Positions 42,868-51,826 of a stretch of DNA of 63,392 nucleotides are shown piece after piece. The stretch's first letter is position 1. Each line of letters begins with the position of its first letter. Source of the DNA: Paenibacillus mesophilus (GTDB taxonomy: Bacteria; Bacillota; Bacilli; Paenibacillales; NBRC-103111). The stretch spans positions 1 to 63,392 of the forward strand of contig NZ_VCRA01000037.1 in assembly GCF_005938385.1 (NCBI RefSeq), given 5' to 3'. The position numbers and the translations under genes are program-made. The notes beneath the pieces were generated by a model, which saw only the letters and a program-made list of their open reading frames with translations, was not told the origin of the DNA and made no database searches.

Positions 42868-42905
42868 ACGGCACTCTTTCTCCGACAGCGGATGAAAGAA
42901 TGCCC
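42868..42905 (-). terminator. Terminator after sigH
   Basis: On the minus strand, GGCATTCTTTC pairs with GAAAGAGTGCC (one mismatch) around an 11-13 nt loop, followed by GTTTCTATTTT. It starts within a few bases of the sigH stop codon. Confidence 0.75.
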
Positions 42906-42906
42906 C

Positions 42907-43551
42907 TTATACGTCGCGAACTTCGAGATACCTCTCCAGCTTGCGCTTGACGCGCTGCAGCGCGTTGTCGATCGACTTGACGTGACGGTCCAAATCTACG
43001 GCGATTTCCTGATACGATCGGCCGTCCAAGTACAACATCAGCACCTTGCGCTCCAAATCGCTCAAAATTTCCCCCATCTTGTCTTCCAGCCCGCTGAATT
43101 CTTCCTGATTGATAATGAGTTCTTCCGGGTCGGTTACACGCGAACCGCATATGACGTCAAGCAGTGTACGGTCCGAATCTTCATCATAAATGGGCTTGTC
43201 CAGAGAAACGTAGGAATTTAAAGGGATATGTTTTTGCCGGGTGGCGGTTTTGATCGCGGTAATGATTTGCCGGGTTATGCATAGCTCGGCAAAGGCTTTG
43301 AAGGTAGCGAGCTTGTCCTCGCGGAAATCGCGGATCGACTTGTAAAGGCCGATCATGCCTTCCTGCACGATATCTTCGCGATCGGCGCCGATCAGAAAGT
43401 AGGAGCGGGCTTTGGCCCTGACGAAATTTTTGTACTTGTTGATCAAATACTCAAGCGCTTCGCTGCTGCCTACGCGGACCGATTCGACCACTTCTTCGTC
43501 GGACATCAGGTCGTATTCGTGCATTCTCAGTTCTTTGAGGTCGATGCTCAC
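42907..43551 (-). CDS. sigH: RNA polymerase sporulation sigma factor SigH
   Basis: SigH directs early sporulation and transition-state genes, including spo0A and ftsZ promoters in Bacillus. The 214-residue sigma-70-family protein has region 2 with REDIVQEGMIGLYKSIRDF (near 58-76) and a region 4 helix-turn-helix ending DNALQRVKRKLERYL. The start is GTG with GGAGGG upstream. It has its own sigma-A promoter and terminator, so it is a single-gene unit next to rae1. Confidence 0.97.
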   Translation of the reverse strand: MSIDLKELRMHEYDLMSDEEVVESVRVGSSEALEYLINKYKNFVRAKARSYFLIGADREDIVQEGMIGLYKSIRDFREDKLATFKAFAELCITRQIITAIKTATRQKHIPLNSYVSLDKPIYDEDSDRTLLDVICGSRVTDPEELIINQEEFSGLEDKMGEILSDLERKVLMLYLDGRSYQEIAVDLDRHVKSIDNALQRVKRKLERYLEVRDV

Positions 43552-43608
43552 CCGTATCCCTCCGACTGCAAGCTAAACAACAGCGTTGCTGCAACAAAAG
43601 ATAGGATT

Positions 43609-43638
43609 AGTATACATTATGTAATCTATTAACGTCAA
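43609..43638 (-). promoter_or_regulatory. sigH promoter
   Basis: On the minus strand, TTGACG (43633-43638) and TATACT (43609-43614) are 18 nt apart; each matches 5 of 6 consensus bases. It lies about 60 nt before sigH. In Bacillus this promoter is repressed by AbrB; no site can be identified here. Confidence 0.7.
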
Positions 43639-43644
43639 CAAGCG

Positions 43645-44157
43645 CTATAAGCCCCGCCGCCACTTTTCGAACTTCTCGCGAAGCTCGTCGGTCAGCTTGC
43701 TGTCGACGGAATTTTTGGCCGGAGCGGTCGTTTCTTCGATCTTGGAGCGTATTTCTTTGCGGATTTCGCGAATCGTGAAGAGCAGCTCTCGGGCCGGCAG
43801 GCGAAGAGCCCCCTGACCGAATGTCACATGCTGTTCGACCGAATCGGAAGTGGCCACATAGATTTGTACCCTTCTCCCTCGCAATTCCGCTACCAATCTC
43901 TCGATCCTCTCGTCCGCGGTTTCTTTCTCCCGCGTGTACACCACTTCGATCTGCAGTTGGCGATACTTGCCGCCAAGGCCGGGAACTTGGTGCGCGTCGA
44001 ATACGACATACACCTTGTGCCCTTTATAAGCCTTGTAATCGGCAAGCATATCGATCAGCCTGTCTCTCGCTTCCTCCAAGCTATGCTCTTTCAGCTTCTG
44101 CAGTTCCGCCCAGGCCCCTATGATGTTGTAGCCGTCCACGATGACAACCTGTTTCAT
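43645..44157 (-). CDS. rae1: NYN-domain endoribonuclease Rae1 (YacP family)
   Basis: Rae1 cleaves mRNA in the ribosomal A site in Bacillus. The 170-residue NYN/PIN-like protein has the acidic nuclease residues in IVDGYNIIGAW (6-16), VVFDAHQV (near 51-58) and ADERIERLV, with ATSDSVEQ near 102. Start ATG has GGAG very close upstream. Its neighbours rlmB and sigH are the same as in Bacillus. Confidence 0.93.
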   Translation of the reverse strand: MKQVVIVDGYNIIGAWAELQKLKEHSLEEARDRLIDMLADYKAYKGHKVYVVFDAHQVPGLGGKYRQLQIEVVYTREKETADERIERLVAELRGRRVQIYVATSDSVEQHVTFGQGALRLPARELLFTIREIRKEIRSKIEETTAPAKNSVDSKLTDELREKFEKWRRGL

Positions 44158-44175
44158 CTCTCCATGACCGGCCGG

Positions 44176-44919
44176 TTACGACACGATCGCGCCGCGCTGG
44201 CGGACGACTTCGTACATCAACACGGATGCCGCGACCGAGGCGTTCAGCGAGTTGATTTGCCCGGACATCGGCAGTTTGACGAGAAAATCGCATTTATCTT
44301 TGATCAAACGGCCGATCCCGCGGCTTTCATTGCCGATTACGATCGCGATCGGCATCTTGAAATCGGCGGAGTACACGAGCTGCGTCGCTTCCACATCGGC
44401 CCCGGCCACCCATACGCCCTTTTCCTTCAACGATTCGATCGTTTGAGCGATATTGGTTACCCGGGCGACCGGCACATATTCGACGGCACCGGCCGAAGTC
44501 TTGGACACCGTCGCGGTCAAGCCGACCGAGCGGCGTTTCGGGATAATGACCCCGTGAACCCCCGTACAATCGGCACTGCGGAGAATGGAGCCCAAATTAT
44601 GCGGGTCTTCGATCTCGTCCAATATAAGCAGGAACGGCGCTTCTCCGCGGGCTTGCGCCCGCTCCAGCAGCTCATCCACTTCGACGTAATCGTGGGCCGT
44701 TACTTGCGCAACGACGCCCTGATGCGGTACATCGCTGACGAGAGAGTCCAGCTTGCGCTTATCGGCAAACTGAACGACGATATTTTGCTTCTTCGCTTCC
44801 GCTACGATCGGCAGCGTATGATGCTTCTGCGCCTGCTCGGAGATCCAAATTTTGTGGATCGTACGTCCCGAGCGGAGCGCTTCCAATACGGAATGTTTAC
44901 CTGCAATCCATTCTTCCAT
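44176..44919 (-). CDS. rlmB: 23S rRNA 2'-O-methyltransferase RlmB-like (SpoU/TrmH family)
   Basis: A SPOUT methyltransferase of the TrmH/RlmB group that modifies a ribose of 23S rRNA (G2251 in E. coli). The 247-residue protein has an L30e-like N-terminal domain and the trefoil knot with LDEIEDPHNLGSILRSADC, IVIGNESRGI and LNASVAASVLMYE. A TTG one codon upstream is in frame; the ATG at 44919, after GGGGAG, is preferred. It follows mrnC by 4 bp. Confidence 0.93.
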   Translation of the reverse strand: MEEWIAGKHSVLEALRSGRTIHKIWISEQAQKHHTLPIVAEAKKQNIVVQFADKRKLDSLVSDVPHQGVVAQVTAHDYVEVDELLERAQARGEAPFLLILDEIEDPHNLGSILRSADCTGVHGVIIPKRRSVGLTATVSKTSAGAVEYVPVARVTNIAQTIESLKEKGVWVAGADVEATQLVYSADFKMPIAIVIGNESRGIGRLIKDKCDFLVKLPMSGQINSLNASVAASVLMYEVVRQRGAIVS

Positions 44920-44923
44920 CAAG

Positions 44924-45334
44924 TCATCTCCCCGGTTCTGTCAGGATCAGCCCGAGCAGCTGCCCCAGCCGATCGAACCGCTTCGTATAGTACAAATATC
45001 CGATCAAACATTCAAATGCCGTGCTGTGGCGATAGTCCAGTACGTCCGCGTTTTTCGGTATCGTGCCCGACTTGGCGTTGCGGCCGCGCTTTACGATATC
45101 CGTCTCCTCCGTCGTCAAATGCTCCATGAGCGCTTGCAGCGATCTCGCCTGGGCCTTGGCCGATACAAACTTCACGGCTTCGCGGTGCAAATGGTTAGGT
45201 CTATGGTTCGGCCGCGATACGACGTACTGCCTGACGGCCATCTCGAACACCGCATCACCCATATATGCCAGCACGAGCGGGTTAAGCTGACCCGGATCCT
45301 TCGCCGGCGCAAACAGAAATAAATTCGTGTCCAT
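44924..45334 (-). CDS. mrnC: Mini-ribonuclease III (Mini-III)
   Basis: Mini-III matures the ends of 23S rRNA in Bacillus; it is an RNase III catalytic domain without the double-stranded RNA-binding domain. The 136-residue protein has NPLVLAYMGDAVFEMAVRQY near 19-38, carrying the catalytic Asp, and the second acidic site in TAFECLIGYLYY. The ATG at 45334 is preferred over an adjacent upstream codon. It follows cysS by 13 bp. Confidence 0.95.
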   Translation of the reverse strand: MDTNLFLFAPAKDPGQLNPLVLAYMGDAVFEMAVRQYVVSRPNHRPNHLHREAVKFVSAKAQARSLQALMEHLTTEETDIVKRGRNAKSGTIPKNADVLDYRHSTAFECLIGYLYYTKRFDRLGQLLGLILTEPGR

Positions 45335-45347
45335 CAAAGCTTCACCG

Positions 45348-46745
45348 TCATTTCCGGCGCCAACGAAGGCCTTGGGGCGTATCCTCCAGATGGATCCCTT
45401 TTGCAGTCAACAAATCGCGGATTTCATCGGCACGCGCCCAATTTTTGCTCTTGCGCGCTTCCGTCCGTTCTACGATCAGCTGCTCGATCTCTTCATCCAG
45501 CAATTCGTTGCGCTCTTCCGGTAGTATGCCCAAAACCGCATCCAACTCCTGAAGGGCGGCAAGCAGCAGTTCAAGCGTAGCAGCCGTTACGTCCGCAGAG
45601 GCCGTATACCCGTTGCTTTCGGCGATCAAATCGAACACTGCGGTCAAAGCATCCGCCGTGTTGAAATCGTCATCCATCCTCTCACGGAACTCGGCCCTAA
45701 TCCGTTCCACCGCCGCGGCCACCCGCTCATCTGCCGCACCGGCCGAAGCGCTCCCTAGCCTATGGCGGAGGTTGGCGATTCCGTTCTCGATCCGCTCCAG
45801 ACCGCCCGCGGCCTGCTCGAGCCCTTCCTCGCTAAAATTTAACGGATTCCGGTAATGGGTGGACAGGAACAAGAAGCGGAGCACCTGCGGCTTGACCCGC
45901 TTCACCAGCTCTTTGACGTTGACCCCGTTGCCCAGCGACTTGGACATTTTCTCGTTGTTGATATGAATGTAGCCGTTGTGCATCCAGTAATTCGCCAAAG
46001 GCTTGCCGCTCGCGCTCTCGGACTGGGCGATCTCGCATTCGTGATGCGGAAATTGCAGGTCGTGTCCGCCGCCGTGAATATCGATCGTTTCCCCCAAATA
46101 TTTGCGCGCCATGGCGGAGCATTCGATATGCCATCCGGGGCGTCCTTCTCCCCAAGGGCTCGGCCAATGGATCTCGCCCGGCTTCGCCCCCTTCCACAGG
46201 ACGAAATCTTGCGGATTTTCTTTGCGCTCGCCGACCTCGACCCGGATGCCGAACTGCAGCTCGTGCAGATTCTGGTGCGACAGCTTGCCGTACTCCTCGA
46301 ATTTCTCGGTGCGGAAATAAACGTCACCGCCGCTTTCGTAGGCATAACCGGTATCTACCAATTCCTGAATGAGCGTCACGATTTCCGGAATATTCTCGGT
46401 CACTCTCGGGTTGGCGCTCGCTTTGCGGATGCCGAGCGCTTCTATATCCTCGTAATAAGCGGCGATGTATTTCTCCGCAATTTCCGGAACCGTTTCTCCG
46501 GTTTGCTCGGCTTTGCGGATCAGCTTATCGTCTACGTCGGTAAAATTGACGACGTAATTGACGTTATACCCGCTCATTTCCAAGTAGCGCCGCACGACGT
46601 CGAAAAAAATGGCGGGCCTCGCGTTGCCGATATGAATATAGTCGTATACGGTCGGGCCGCATACGTACATTTGGATTTCGCCCGGTGTGATCGGTACGAA
46701 CGTTTCTTTAGCCCGAGTCATCGTGTTATACACTTTTAGACTCAT
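45348..46745 (-). CDS. cysS: Cysteinyl-tRNA synthetase
   Basis: This class I synthetase charges tRNA-Cys. The 465-residue protein has YVCGPTVYDYIHIGNARP with the zinc-ligand Cys and the HIGN (HIGH-type) motif, and KMSKS near 266-270. The start ATG has GGAGGG 10 nt upstream and lies inside the end of cysE (20-bp overlap), so the two are probably coupled. The pair is controlled by a cysteine T-box. Confidence 0.98.
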   Translation of the reverse strand: MSLKVYNTMTRAKETFVPITPGEIQMYVCGPTVYDYIHIGNARPAIFFDVVRRYLEMSGYNVNYVVNFTDVDDKLIRKAEQTGETVPEIAEKYIAAYYEDIEALGIRKASANPRVTENIPEIVTLIQELVDTGYAYESGGDVYFRTEKFEEYGKLSHQNLHELQFGIRVEVGERKENPQDFVLWKGAKPGEIHWPSPWGEGRPGWHIECSAMARKYLGETIDIHGGGHDLQFPHHECEIAQSESASGKPLANYWMHNGYIHINNEKMSKSLGNGVNVKELVKRVKPQVLRFLFLSTHYRNPLNFSEEGLEQAAGGLERIENGIANLRHRLGSASAGAADERVAAAVERIRAEFRERMDDDFNTADALTAVFDLIAESNGYTASADVTAATLELLLAALQELDAVLGILPEERNELLDEEIEQLIVERTEARKSKNWARADEIRDLLTAKGIHLEDTPQGLRWRRK

Positions 46746-47409
46746 ACGATTGAATCCCTCCGTTTTGTCGCTGCACCTCTTCTTGCAGACGCTCCACTTC
46801 CGTCTTCAAGTCCTGGATCTGCTTCTCCATGCTCCGGAACAGCTCGATGACCGGATCCGGCAGCTTGTCGTTACTCAGCTTGTTCAGGCTGACGCCGTCC
46901 TGTTTGACGATGCGGGCCTTCACGCCGACGACCGTACTGTTTGGCGGCACTTCGGCCAAAACGACCGAATTGGCCCCGATTTTGGAATTGTCGCCTACCC
47001 GAAACGAGCCCATCACTTTGGCACCGGACGAGATGAAGACATTGTTGCCGATAGTCGGATGGCGCTTCCCTTTCTCTTTGCCGGTTCCTCCCAAAGTGAC
47101 TCCTTGATACAATACCACATCGTCGCCAATTTCGCATGTTTCCCCGATCACGACGCCCATGCCGTGATCGATGAACAACCGTTTGCCGATTCGCGCTCCC
47201 GGATGAATTTCGATGCCGGTCATAAACCGGCTGATCTGCGAAATGATTCTCGCAACCGTAAACCATCTATGCCGGAACAACCAGTGGGCAACCCGATGCG
47301 CCCATATGGCATGCAGCCCGGAATAAGTGAATACCACCTCGAAAACGCTGCGTGCGGCCGGATCGTTGTCGAATACGGCCCGAATATCCGATTTCATGCT
47401 GCGAAACAT
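46726..47409 (-). CDS. cysE: Serine O-acetyltransferase
   Basis: CysE acetylates serine with acetyl-CoA, the committed step to cysteine. The 227-residue protein has an N-terminal helical domain and the left-handed beta helix built from hexapeptide repeats (IHPGARIGKRLFIDHGMGVV onward), with the catalytic His in DHGMGVVIGE. A GTG four codons upstream is possible; the ATG at 47409 is preferred. It lies directly after the T-box and overlaps cysS. Confidence 0.97.
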   Translation of the reverse strand: MFRSMKSDIRAVFDNDPAARSVFEVVFTYSGLHAIWAHRVAHWLFRHRWFTVARIISQISRFMTGIEIHPGARIGKRLFIDHGMGVVIGETCEIGDDVVLYQGVTLGGTGKEKGKRHPTIGNNVFISSGAKVMGSFRVGDNSKIGANSVVLAEVPPNSTVVGVKARIVKQDGVSLNKLSNDKLPDPVIELFRSMEKQIQDLKTEVERLQEEVQRQNGGIQSYESKSV

Positions 47410-47483
47410 GGACTCACCCACTTTGTATCCCGGGAAAGCGACGGCATCGTTTCCGGGACCCCGATTTTTTTAAAGCAGCAACA

Positions 47484-47521
47484 ACAAAAAACGCCCCTGC
47501 AGCTCTAGGCTGCAGAGACGT
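47484..47521 (-). terminator. T-box regulated terminator
   Basis: On the minus strand, ACGTCTCTGCAG and CTGCAGGGGCGT form a 12-bp stem, with wobble pairs, followed by six T. It is the terminator half of the T-box switch; the TGGAACCGCG element just upstream would pair in the antiterminator. Confidence 0.88.
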
Positions 47522-47810
47522 GGGTACGCGGTTCCACTCTGCTTGGACAGTCTCGATTCCTTCGCGGACATACGATCGCGAAGCAAGGACCATCCCTCTC
47601 GATATCCTTAACGCGGAATAACGGCGACGCCTACCCTGCGCTTGCGCAGCTCAGTCGTGCGGCTCACGGGCGCATTTCCATAAGCGGCGGGTATGGGCAA
47701 CTCGCAGCCGACGAATCGCTCGCCGATCACCCTCTCTGGAAAACCCGACCGATACGTACTTTCCCGATCGATGCCTTTCTTACGATCAAACATCGCTTTG
47801 AAATTAAACC
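47522..47810 (-). ncRNA. T-box riboswitch, cysteine specific
   Basis: T-boxes sense uncharged tRNA. The minus strand has the invariant AGTGGAACCGCG (T-box bulge sequence TGGAACCGCG at 47527-47536), an upstream stem I with CCAGAGAGGGTGATCGG, and a specifier-loop candidate GGAAATGCGCC in which the specifier triplet is TGC (47672-47674), a cysteine codon. The regulated genes cysE and cysS agree with this reading. Boundaries are approximate. An open frame of 70 codons across it is not a gene. Confidence 0.88.
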
Positions 47811-47811
47811 A

Positions 47812-47840
47812 AGTATACAATATCAGCCGATCTGTGACAA
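47812..47840 (-). promoter_or_regulatory. cysE-cysS promoter
   Basis: On the minus strand, TTGTCA (47835-47840) and TATACT (47812-47817) are 17 nt apart; each matches 5 of 6 consensus bases. The -35 lies within the last codons of gltX. Confidence 0.7.
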
Positions 47841-49289
47841 CAGCTTTCGCAGCTGTCCGACGACCCGCTCTTGCCCGAGCAGCACCAGCGTCTGATTCAG
47901 ATCGCGCCCGTGCATTTGTCCCGTCAGCGCTACGCGGACAGGCATAAACAGCTGCTTGCCTTTATGTCCGGTTTCCTTCTGGACGCTTTTCAGCATCGCC
48001 TGAATCGCTTCAGCCGTGAAGTCGCCGGACTGCTCGGCCAAGCCGAGGAAGCTCCGCAGCACTTCGGGAACGTGCGCTTCTCCGAGCAAGGCGCGTCCTT
48101 CTTCGTCATACTCCGGCTCTTCGCGGAAAAACATTCCCGTAAGCTCCACGATATCGGAGGCGCAGTTCATCTGCTCCTGATAAAGCGCCACCAGCGCCCG
48201 CACCCACTCCCGCTTCTGCGCATCAAGCGTTTCCGGAACAAGTCCGGCCTTCTGCAGATGAGGGACAGCGAGTGTCGTCACCCGATCCAAGTCGGCTTTT
48301 TTCAAATAATGATTGTTCATCCAGCTCAGCTTGTTCGTATCGAAAGCGGCCGGGCTCTTGGACAGCCGATCGGCGTCAAAAGCAGCAATGAGCTCTTCCC
48401 GCGAGAAAATCTCGTTCTCGCCTTCCGGCGACCAGCCGAGCAGCGCGATGAAGTTGAACATGGCTTCGGGCAAATAACCGAGCTGGTCATATTGCTCGAT
48501 GAACTGGATGATCGACTCGTCGCGCTTGCTCAGCTTTTTCCGCTGTTCGTTGACGATTAGCGTCATATGGGCGAATTGCGGCGGCTCCCAGCCAAGTGCC
48601 TCGTAGATCATCAGCTGGCGCGGCGTATTCGAGATATGGTCCTCTCCGCGAAGCACGTGCGAAATCTCCATCAAATAGTCGTCGATGACGACGGCGAAAT
48701 TGTAGGTCGCTATCCCGTCCTTCTTCACGATAACGAAATCGCCGATCCCGTCCGATTCGAACGAAATGTCGCCTTTGACCTGATCGCCAAACGTATAAGT
48801 CTTGCCTTCCTCGACGCGGAAACGGATGCTCGGTATGCGGCCTTCCGCTTCGTAAGCCCGGCGCTGCTCGTCCGTAATATTCCGGTGCTTGCCCGAATAG
48901 CGCGGAGTTTCTCCCCGCTCGGTCTGCTCCTCCCGTTCCTTCTCCAGCTCTTCCTCGGTACAGTAGCAGTAATAGGCACGGCCTGCCGCTATTAGCTGCT
49001 CGGCATATTTGCGGTACAGGTCCAACCGCTCGGTTTGGCGGTAAGGGCCGTAAGGCCCGCCGACGTCGATGCTTTCGTCCCAGTCGACGCCGAGCCATTT
49101 CAAATAAGTGAGCTGATTGTCTTCTCCGCCCGCCACATTGCGCTTAATGTCGGTATCTTCGATGCGGATGATGAATTTGCCGTTATGATGCCGCGCGAAC
49201 AAATAATTGAACAGCGCCGTCCGGGCGTTCCCGATATGCAGATGGCCGGTCGGGCTCGGCGCGTAACGGACGCGAATCGGTCTTGTCAT
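47823..49289 (-). CDS. gltX: Glutamyl-tRNA synthetase
   Basis: GltX charges tRNA-Glu and, in bacteria without GlnRS, also tRNA-Gln. The 488-residue class I enzyme has APSPTGHLHIGNARTALF near 10-27 (HIGH motif), a cysteine-containing zinc region near YYCYC, and KLSKRD near 255. Start ATG follows AAGGAG. It lies between ispF and the T-box. Whether it is non-discriminating cannot be settled from sequence, though no glnS is in view. Confidence 0.97.
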   Translation of the reverse strand: MTRPIRVRYAPSPTGHLHIGNARTALFNYLFARHHNGKFIIRIEDTDIKRNVAGGEDNQLTYLKWLGVDWDESIDVGGPYGPYRQTERLDLYRKYAEQLIAAGRAYYCYCTEEELEKEREEQTERGETPRYSGKHRNITDEQRRAYEAEGRIPSIRFRVEEGKTYTFGDQVKGDISFESDGIGDFVIVKKDGIATYNFAVVIDDYLMEISHVLRGEDHISNTPRQLMIYEALGWEPPQFAHMTLIVNEQRKKLSKRDESIIQFIEQYDQLGYLPEAMFNFIALLGWSPEGENEIFSREELIAAFDADRLSKSPAAFDTNKLSWMNNHYLKKADLDRVTTLAVPHLQKAGLVPETLDAQKREWVRALVALYQEQMNCASDIVELTGMFFREEPEYDEEGRALLGEAHVPEVLRSFLGLAEQSGDFTAEAIQAMLKSVQKETGHKGKQLFMPVRVALTGQMHGRDLNQTLVLLGQERVVGQLRKLLSQIG

Positions 49290-49325
49290 GGAAATGCTCC
49301 TTCTCGCGTAAGCTTTTTCAGACGA

Positions 49326-49808
49326 TCATAGCACAACTTTCTGCAAACAGACAACCGCTTGCGCGGCAATGCCTTCGCCGCGTCCGGTGAAGCCGAGCTT
49401 CTCCGTCGTAGTCGCTTTGACGTTTACTTGGGAAACGTCCGCTTCCAGCACCCTGGCGATCACTTCCACCATTTGCGGGATATAGGGAGCCATCTTCGGC
49501 TTCTGCGCGATAATCGTACAGTCGATGTTGCCGAGACGATACCCCATGTTCACGGCGATGCCCCAGACATGCTCCAGCAGCTTGACGCTGTCGGCATCCT
49601 TATAGGCCGGATCGGTATCCGGAAAATGCTTGCCGATATCTCCCTGACCGAGAGCTCCGAGTATCGCGTCGCTTACCGTATGAAGCAGTACGTCCGCGTC
49701 GGAATGGCCGAGCAGCCCTTTCTCGTAGGGAATGTCGACGCCGCCGATGATGCATTTGCGCCCTTCCACCAATTGGTGCACGTCAAAGCCTTGTCCGATT
49801 CGAATCAT
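49326..49808 (-). CDS. ispF: 2-C-methyl-D-erythritol 2,4-cyclodiphosphate synthase
   Basis: IspF catalyses the fifth step of the MEP isoprenoid pathway. The 160-residue trimeric enzyme has the zinc ligands in GQGFDVHQ (Asp9, His11) and His43 in GLLGHSDADVLLH (near 39-51). The start overlaps the ispD stop by 4 bp (ATGA), so the two are coupled. Confidence 0.98.
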   Translation of the reverse strand: MIRIGQGFDVHQLVEGRKCIIGGVDIPYEKGLLGHSDADVLLHTVSDAILGALGQGDIGKHFPDTDPAYKDADSVKLLEHVWGIAVNMGYRLGNIDCTIIAQKPKMAPYIPQMVEVIARVLEADVSQVNVKATTTEKLGFTGRGEGIAAQAVVCLQKVVL

Positions 49809-50515
49809 GCCCGTTCAACCCTCTCCCCTTGTTGTTCTTGCAAAAGGCGTTCCGCCCACAGCAAATCGTCCGGTGTCGTTATTTTAATGTTCGTGTAATC
49901 CCCCTCGACGACATGGACCGAATGTCCAAGCCGTTCCACGAGCATCGCATCGTCGGTTCCGACGAAGCCGTCGCGTTCGGCCAGCATATGCGCTTGCCGC
50001 AGCAGCTCAAGACGAAAAGCCTGTGGGGTTTGCACCGCCCACAAGCTCTTCCGTTCCGGCGTCGCTTGAATCCGACCGGACGAATCGACCACCTTGATCG
50101 TATCTTTGACCGGCACCGCCAATACGGCCCCACCGGCCTCATAAGCTTTATGCAAACATTCGGCGGTTCTCGCTTCCGTTACGAACGGCCGGACCGCATC
50201 ATGAACGGCGACCACGTCCAGCCCCGCCGGCAGCCTTTCAAGGCCGATGCGGACCGAATGCTGACGCTCCTCGCCTCCCGCCGTAACGGCGACGACCTTC
50301 GTAAGCGAATATTGTTCGACGTACGCAGCGCAGCGTTCGATGTCGCCGCTCCCCGTAACGAGAACGATCGATTCGATTTGCGGCATCCGCTGAAACCTCT
50401 CCAGCGTATGTACCAGAATCGGCTTGCCGCGGAGCGGCAAATATTGCTTGCTTTCGGATGTCCCCATCCGGGTACCTTTACCCGCCGCCACTATGACGAC
50501 GCCGTTTCTCGCCAT
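49805..50515 (-). CDS. ispD: 2-C-methyl-D-erythritol 4-phosphate cytidylyltransferase
   Basis: IspD catalyses the third MEP-pathway step, making CDP-methylerythritol. The 236-residue protein has the nucleotide-binding VVIVAAGKGTRMG (5-17), VAVHDAVRPFV and VKDTIK. The frame extends 14 codons upstream; the ATG at 50515 follows GGGGCAGGGA and is the usual N-terminus. It follows the PIN/TRAM gene by 60 bp and overlaps ispF. Confidence 0.97.
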   Translation of the reverse strand: MARNGVVIVAAGKGTRMGTSESKQYLPLRGKPILVHTLERFQRMPQIESIVLVTGSGDIERCAAYVEQYSLTKVVAVTAGGEERQHSVRIGLERLPAGLDVVAVHDAVRPFVTEARTAECLHKAYEAGGAVLAVPVKDTIKVVDSSGRIQATPERKSLWAVQTPQAFRLELLRQAHMLAERDGFVGTDDAMLVERLGHSVHVVEGDYTNIKITTPDDLLWAERLLQEQQGERVERA

Positions 50516-50574
50516 GTTCGCTTCCCTGCCCCGCTGTATAACGATAATAATAAACAACTTCTATCATAATCGTT

Positions 50575-51660
50575 TTACTGCGCTTTTTCCAACAGTTTCG
50601 GCTTCGCGAATATCATCCGGCCCGCCGACGTTTGCAGCACGCTCGTCACCAGCACCTCGATCGTGGCGCCTATATACTCGCGTCCGCCTTCCACGACGAT
50701 CATCGTGCCGTCGTCCAAATAGGCGACGCCTTGGCCATGCTCCTTGCCGTCCTTGATCACCTGCACGAGAATTTCTTCCCCCGGCAGCACGACCGGTTTC
50801 ACCGCATTGGCCAAATCGTTGATGTTGAGAACGGATACTCCCTGCAGCTCGCACACCTTGTTCAGGTTGAAATCGTTCGTGATCACTTTGCCCTGCAAAA
50901 CTTTAGCCAGCCGGACGAGCTTGCTGTCGACCTCGGATATTTCCTCGAAATCGCCCTCATAGATAAGCACCTTGACGTCCAGTTCTTTTTGGATTTTATT
51001 CAAAATATCGAGTCCCCGCCGCCCGCGGTTGCGCTTCAGCAAGTCGGAGGAATCAGCGATATGCTGAAGCTCCTCCAGCACGAATTCGGGAATGACCAGC
51101 GTGCCTTCGATAAACCCCGTTTTGCAAATGTCGGCGATTCGGCCGTCAATAATGACGCTCGTATCCAATATTTTGTGCTCGTCCTTTTGCGGAGTTCCTT
51201 TCTTCTTGTCCCGGAAGCCCGAAGTAAGAACATTCAATAAATCTTCGCGCTTCTGGTACCCGATCCGAAACCCGTAAACGCCGAGCAAGGCGGTTACCGT
51301 ATAGACGAGCAGCGTGCCGACCCAACCTGCGTTGCTCAGCGCCGGATGCAGCAGCGCGGATATGATAAGTCCCAGAATCAAGCCGATCAAGCCGGACAGC
51401 AAATCGAGAGTAGGCGTTCTGACGACGCGATCTTCCCAAGTCCGAAATCGCTCCGCCCCATAACCGAATAACCACCCGGATGCGCCATAAAGCACAATGG
51501 CGCCGATGCCGATTCCCCAATACGCCGGCCCGGCAATGTACTCAATTCCAAACGAAGGGCCTACTATTCTTAACAAAAATTGCTCGATCGCTTCATTCCA
51601 TTGATATCCCAGCAAGCCTCCCACCATTGCCAGAACATACTGAAGTTGCCGTTTTGCCAT
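50575..51660 (-). CDS. PIN/TRAM-domain membrane protein (YacL family)
   Basis: A 361-residue protein with about four N-terminal membrane helices (between residues 5 and 135). A PIN-type nuclease domain begins at KILDTSVIIDGRI (near 162-174), with further acidic residues in VITNDFNLNK. A C-terminal TRAM domain (about 295-350) suggests RNA binding. It is the Bacillus YacL equivalent and sits between disA and ispD as usual. Nuclease activity is inferred; the substrate is unknown. Start ATG follows TTGGAGGTG. Confidence 0.92.
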   Translation of the reverse strand: MAKRQLQYVLAMVGGLLGYQWNEAIEQFLLRIVGPSFGIEYIAGPAYWGIGIGAIVLYGASGWLFGYGAERFRTWEDRVVRTPTLDLLSGLIGLILGLIISALLHPALSNAGWVGTLLVYTVTALLGVYGFRIGYQKREDLLNVLTSGFRDKKKGTPQKDEHKILDTSVIIDGRIADICKTGFIEGTLVIPEFVLEELQHIADSSDLLKRNRGRRGLDILNKIQKELDVKVLIYEGDFEEISEVDSKLVRLAKVLQGKVITNDFNLNKVCELQGVSVLNINDLANAVKPVVLPGEEILVQVIKDGKEHGQGVAYLDDGTMIVVEGGREYIGATIEVLVTSVLQTSAGRMIFAKPKLLEKAQ

Positions 51661-51759
51661 GCATCAATCACCTCCAATAGAATCGTTGTTTCTTCCCATT
51701 ACCAATTATGATCCAATTTCACCGTACCTAATCCGGACCAGCAAACTTTTTCCTGTAAA

Positions 51760-51788
51760 TTGAACTTTCCCGGCGATTCTTTTATAAT
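51760..51788 (+). promoter_or_regulatory. Promoter of the small MazG-like gene
   Basis: TTGAAC (51760-51765) and a perfect TATAAT (51783-51788) are 17 nt apart on the plus strand, about 35 nt before the start codon. This supports an independent, vegetatively expressed single-gene unit facing away from yacL. Confidence 0.7.
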
Positions 51789-51826
51789 GTTACATAGTGA
51801 GAATATGGGAATTTGGGGTGAATGGA

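Noticed and set aside
47608..47820. 70-codon open frame on the minus strand before cysE
   Set aside because: It lies fully within the T-box leader, whose RNA features explain the conservation; no ribosome site supports it.
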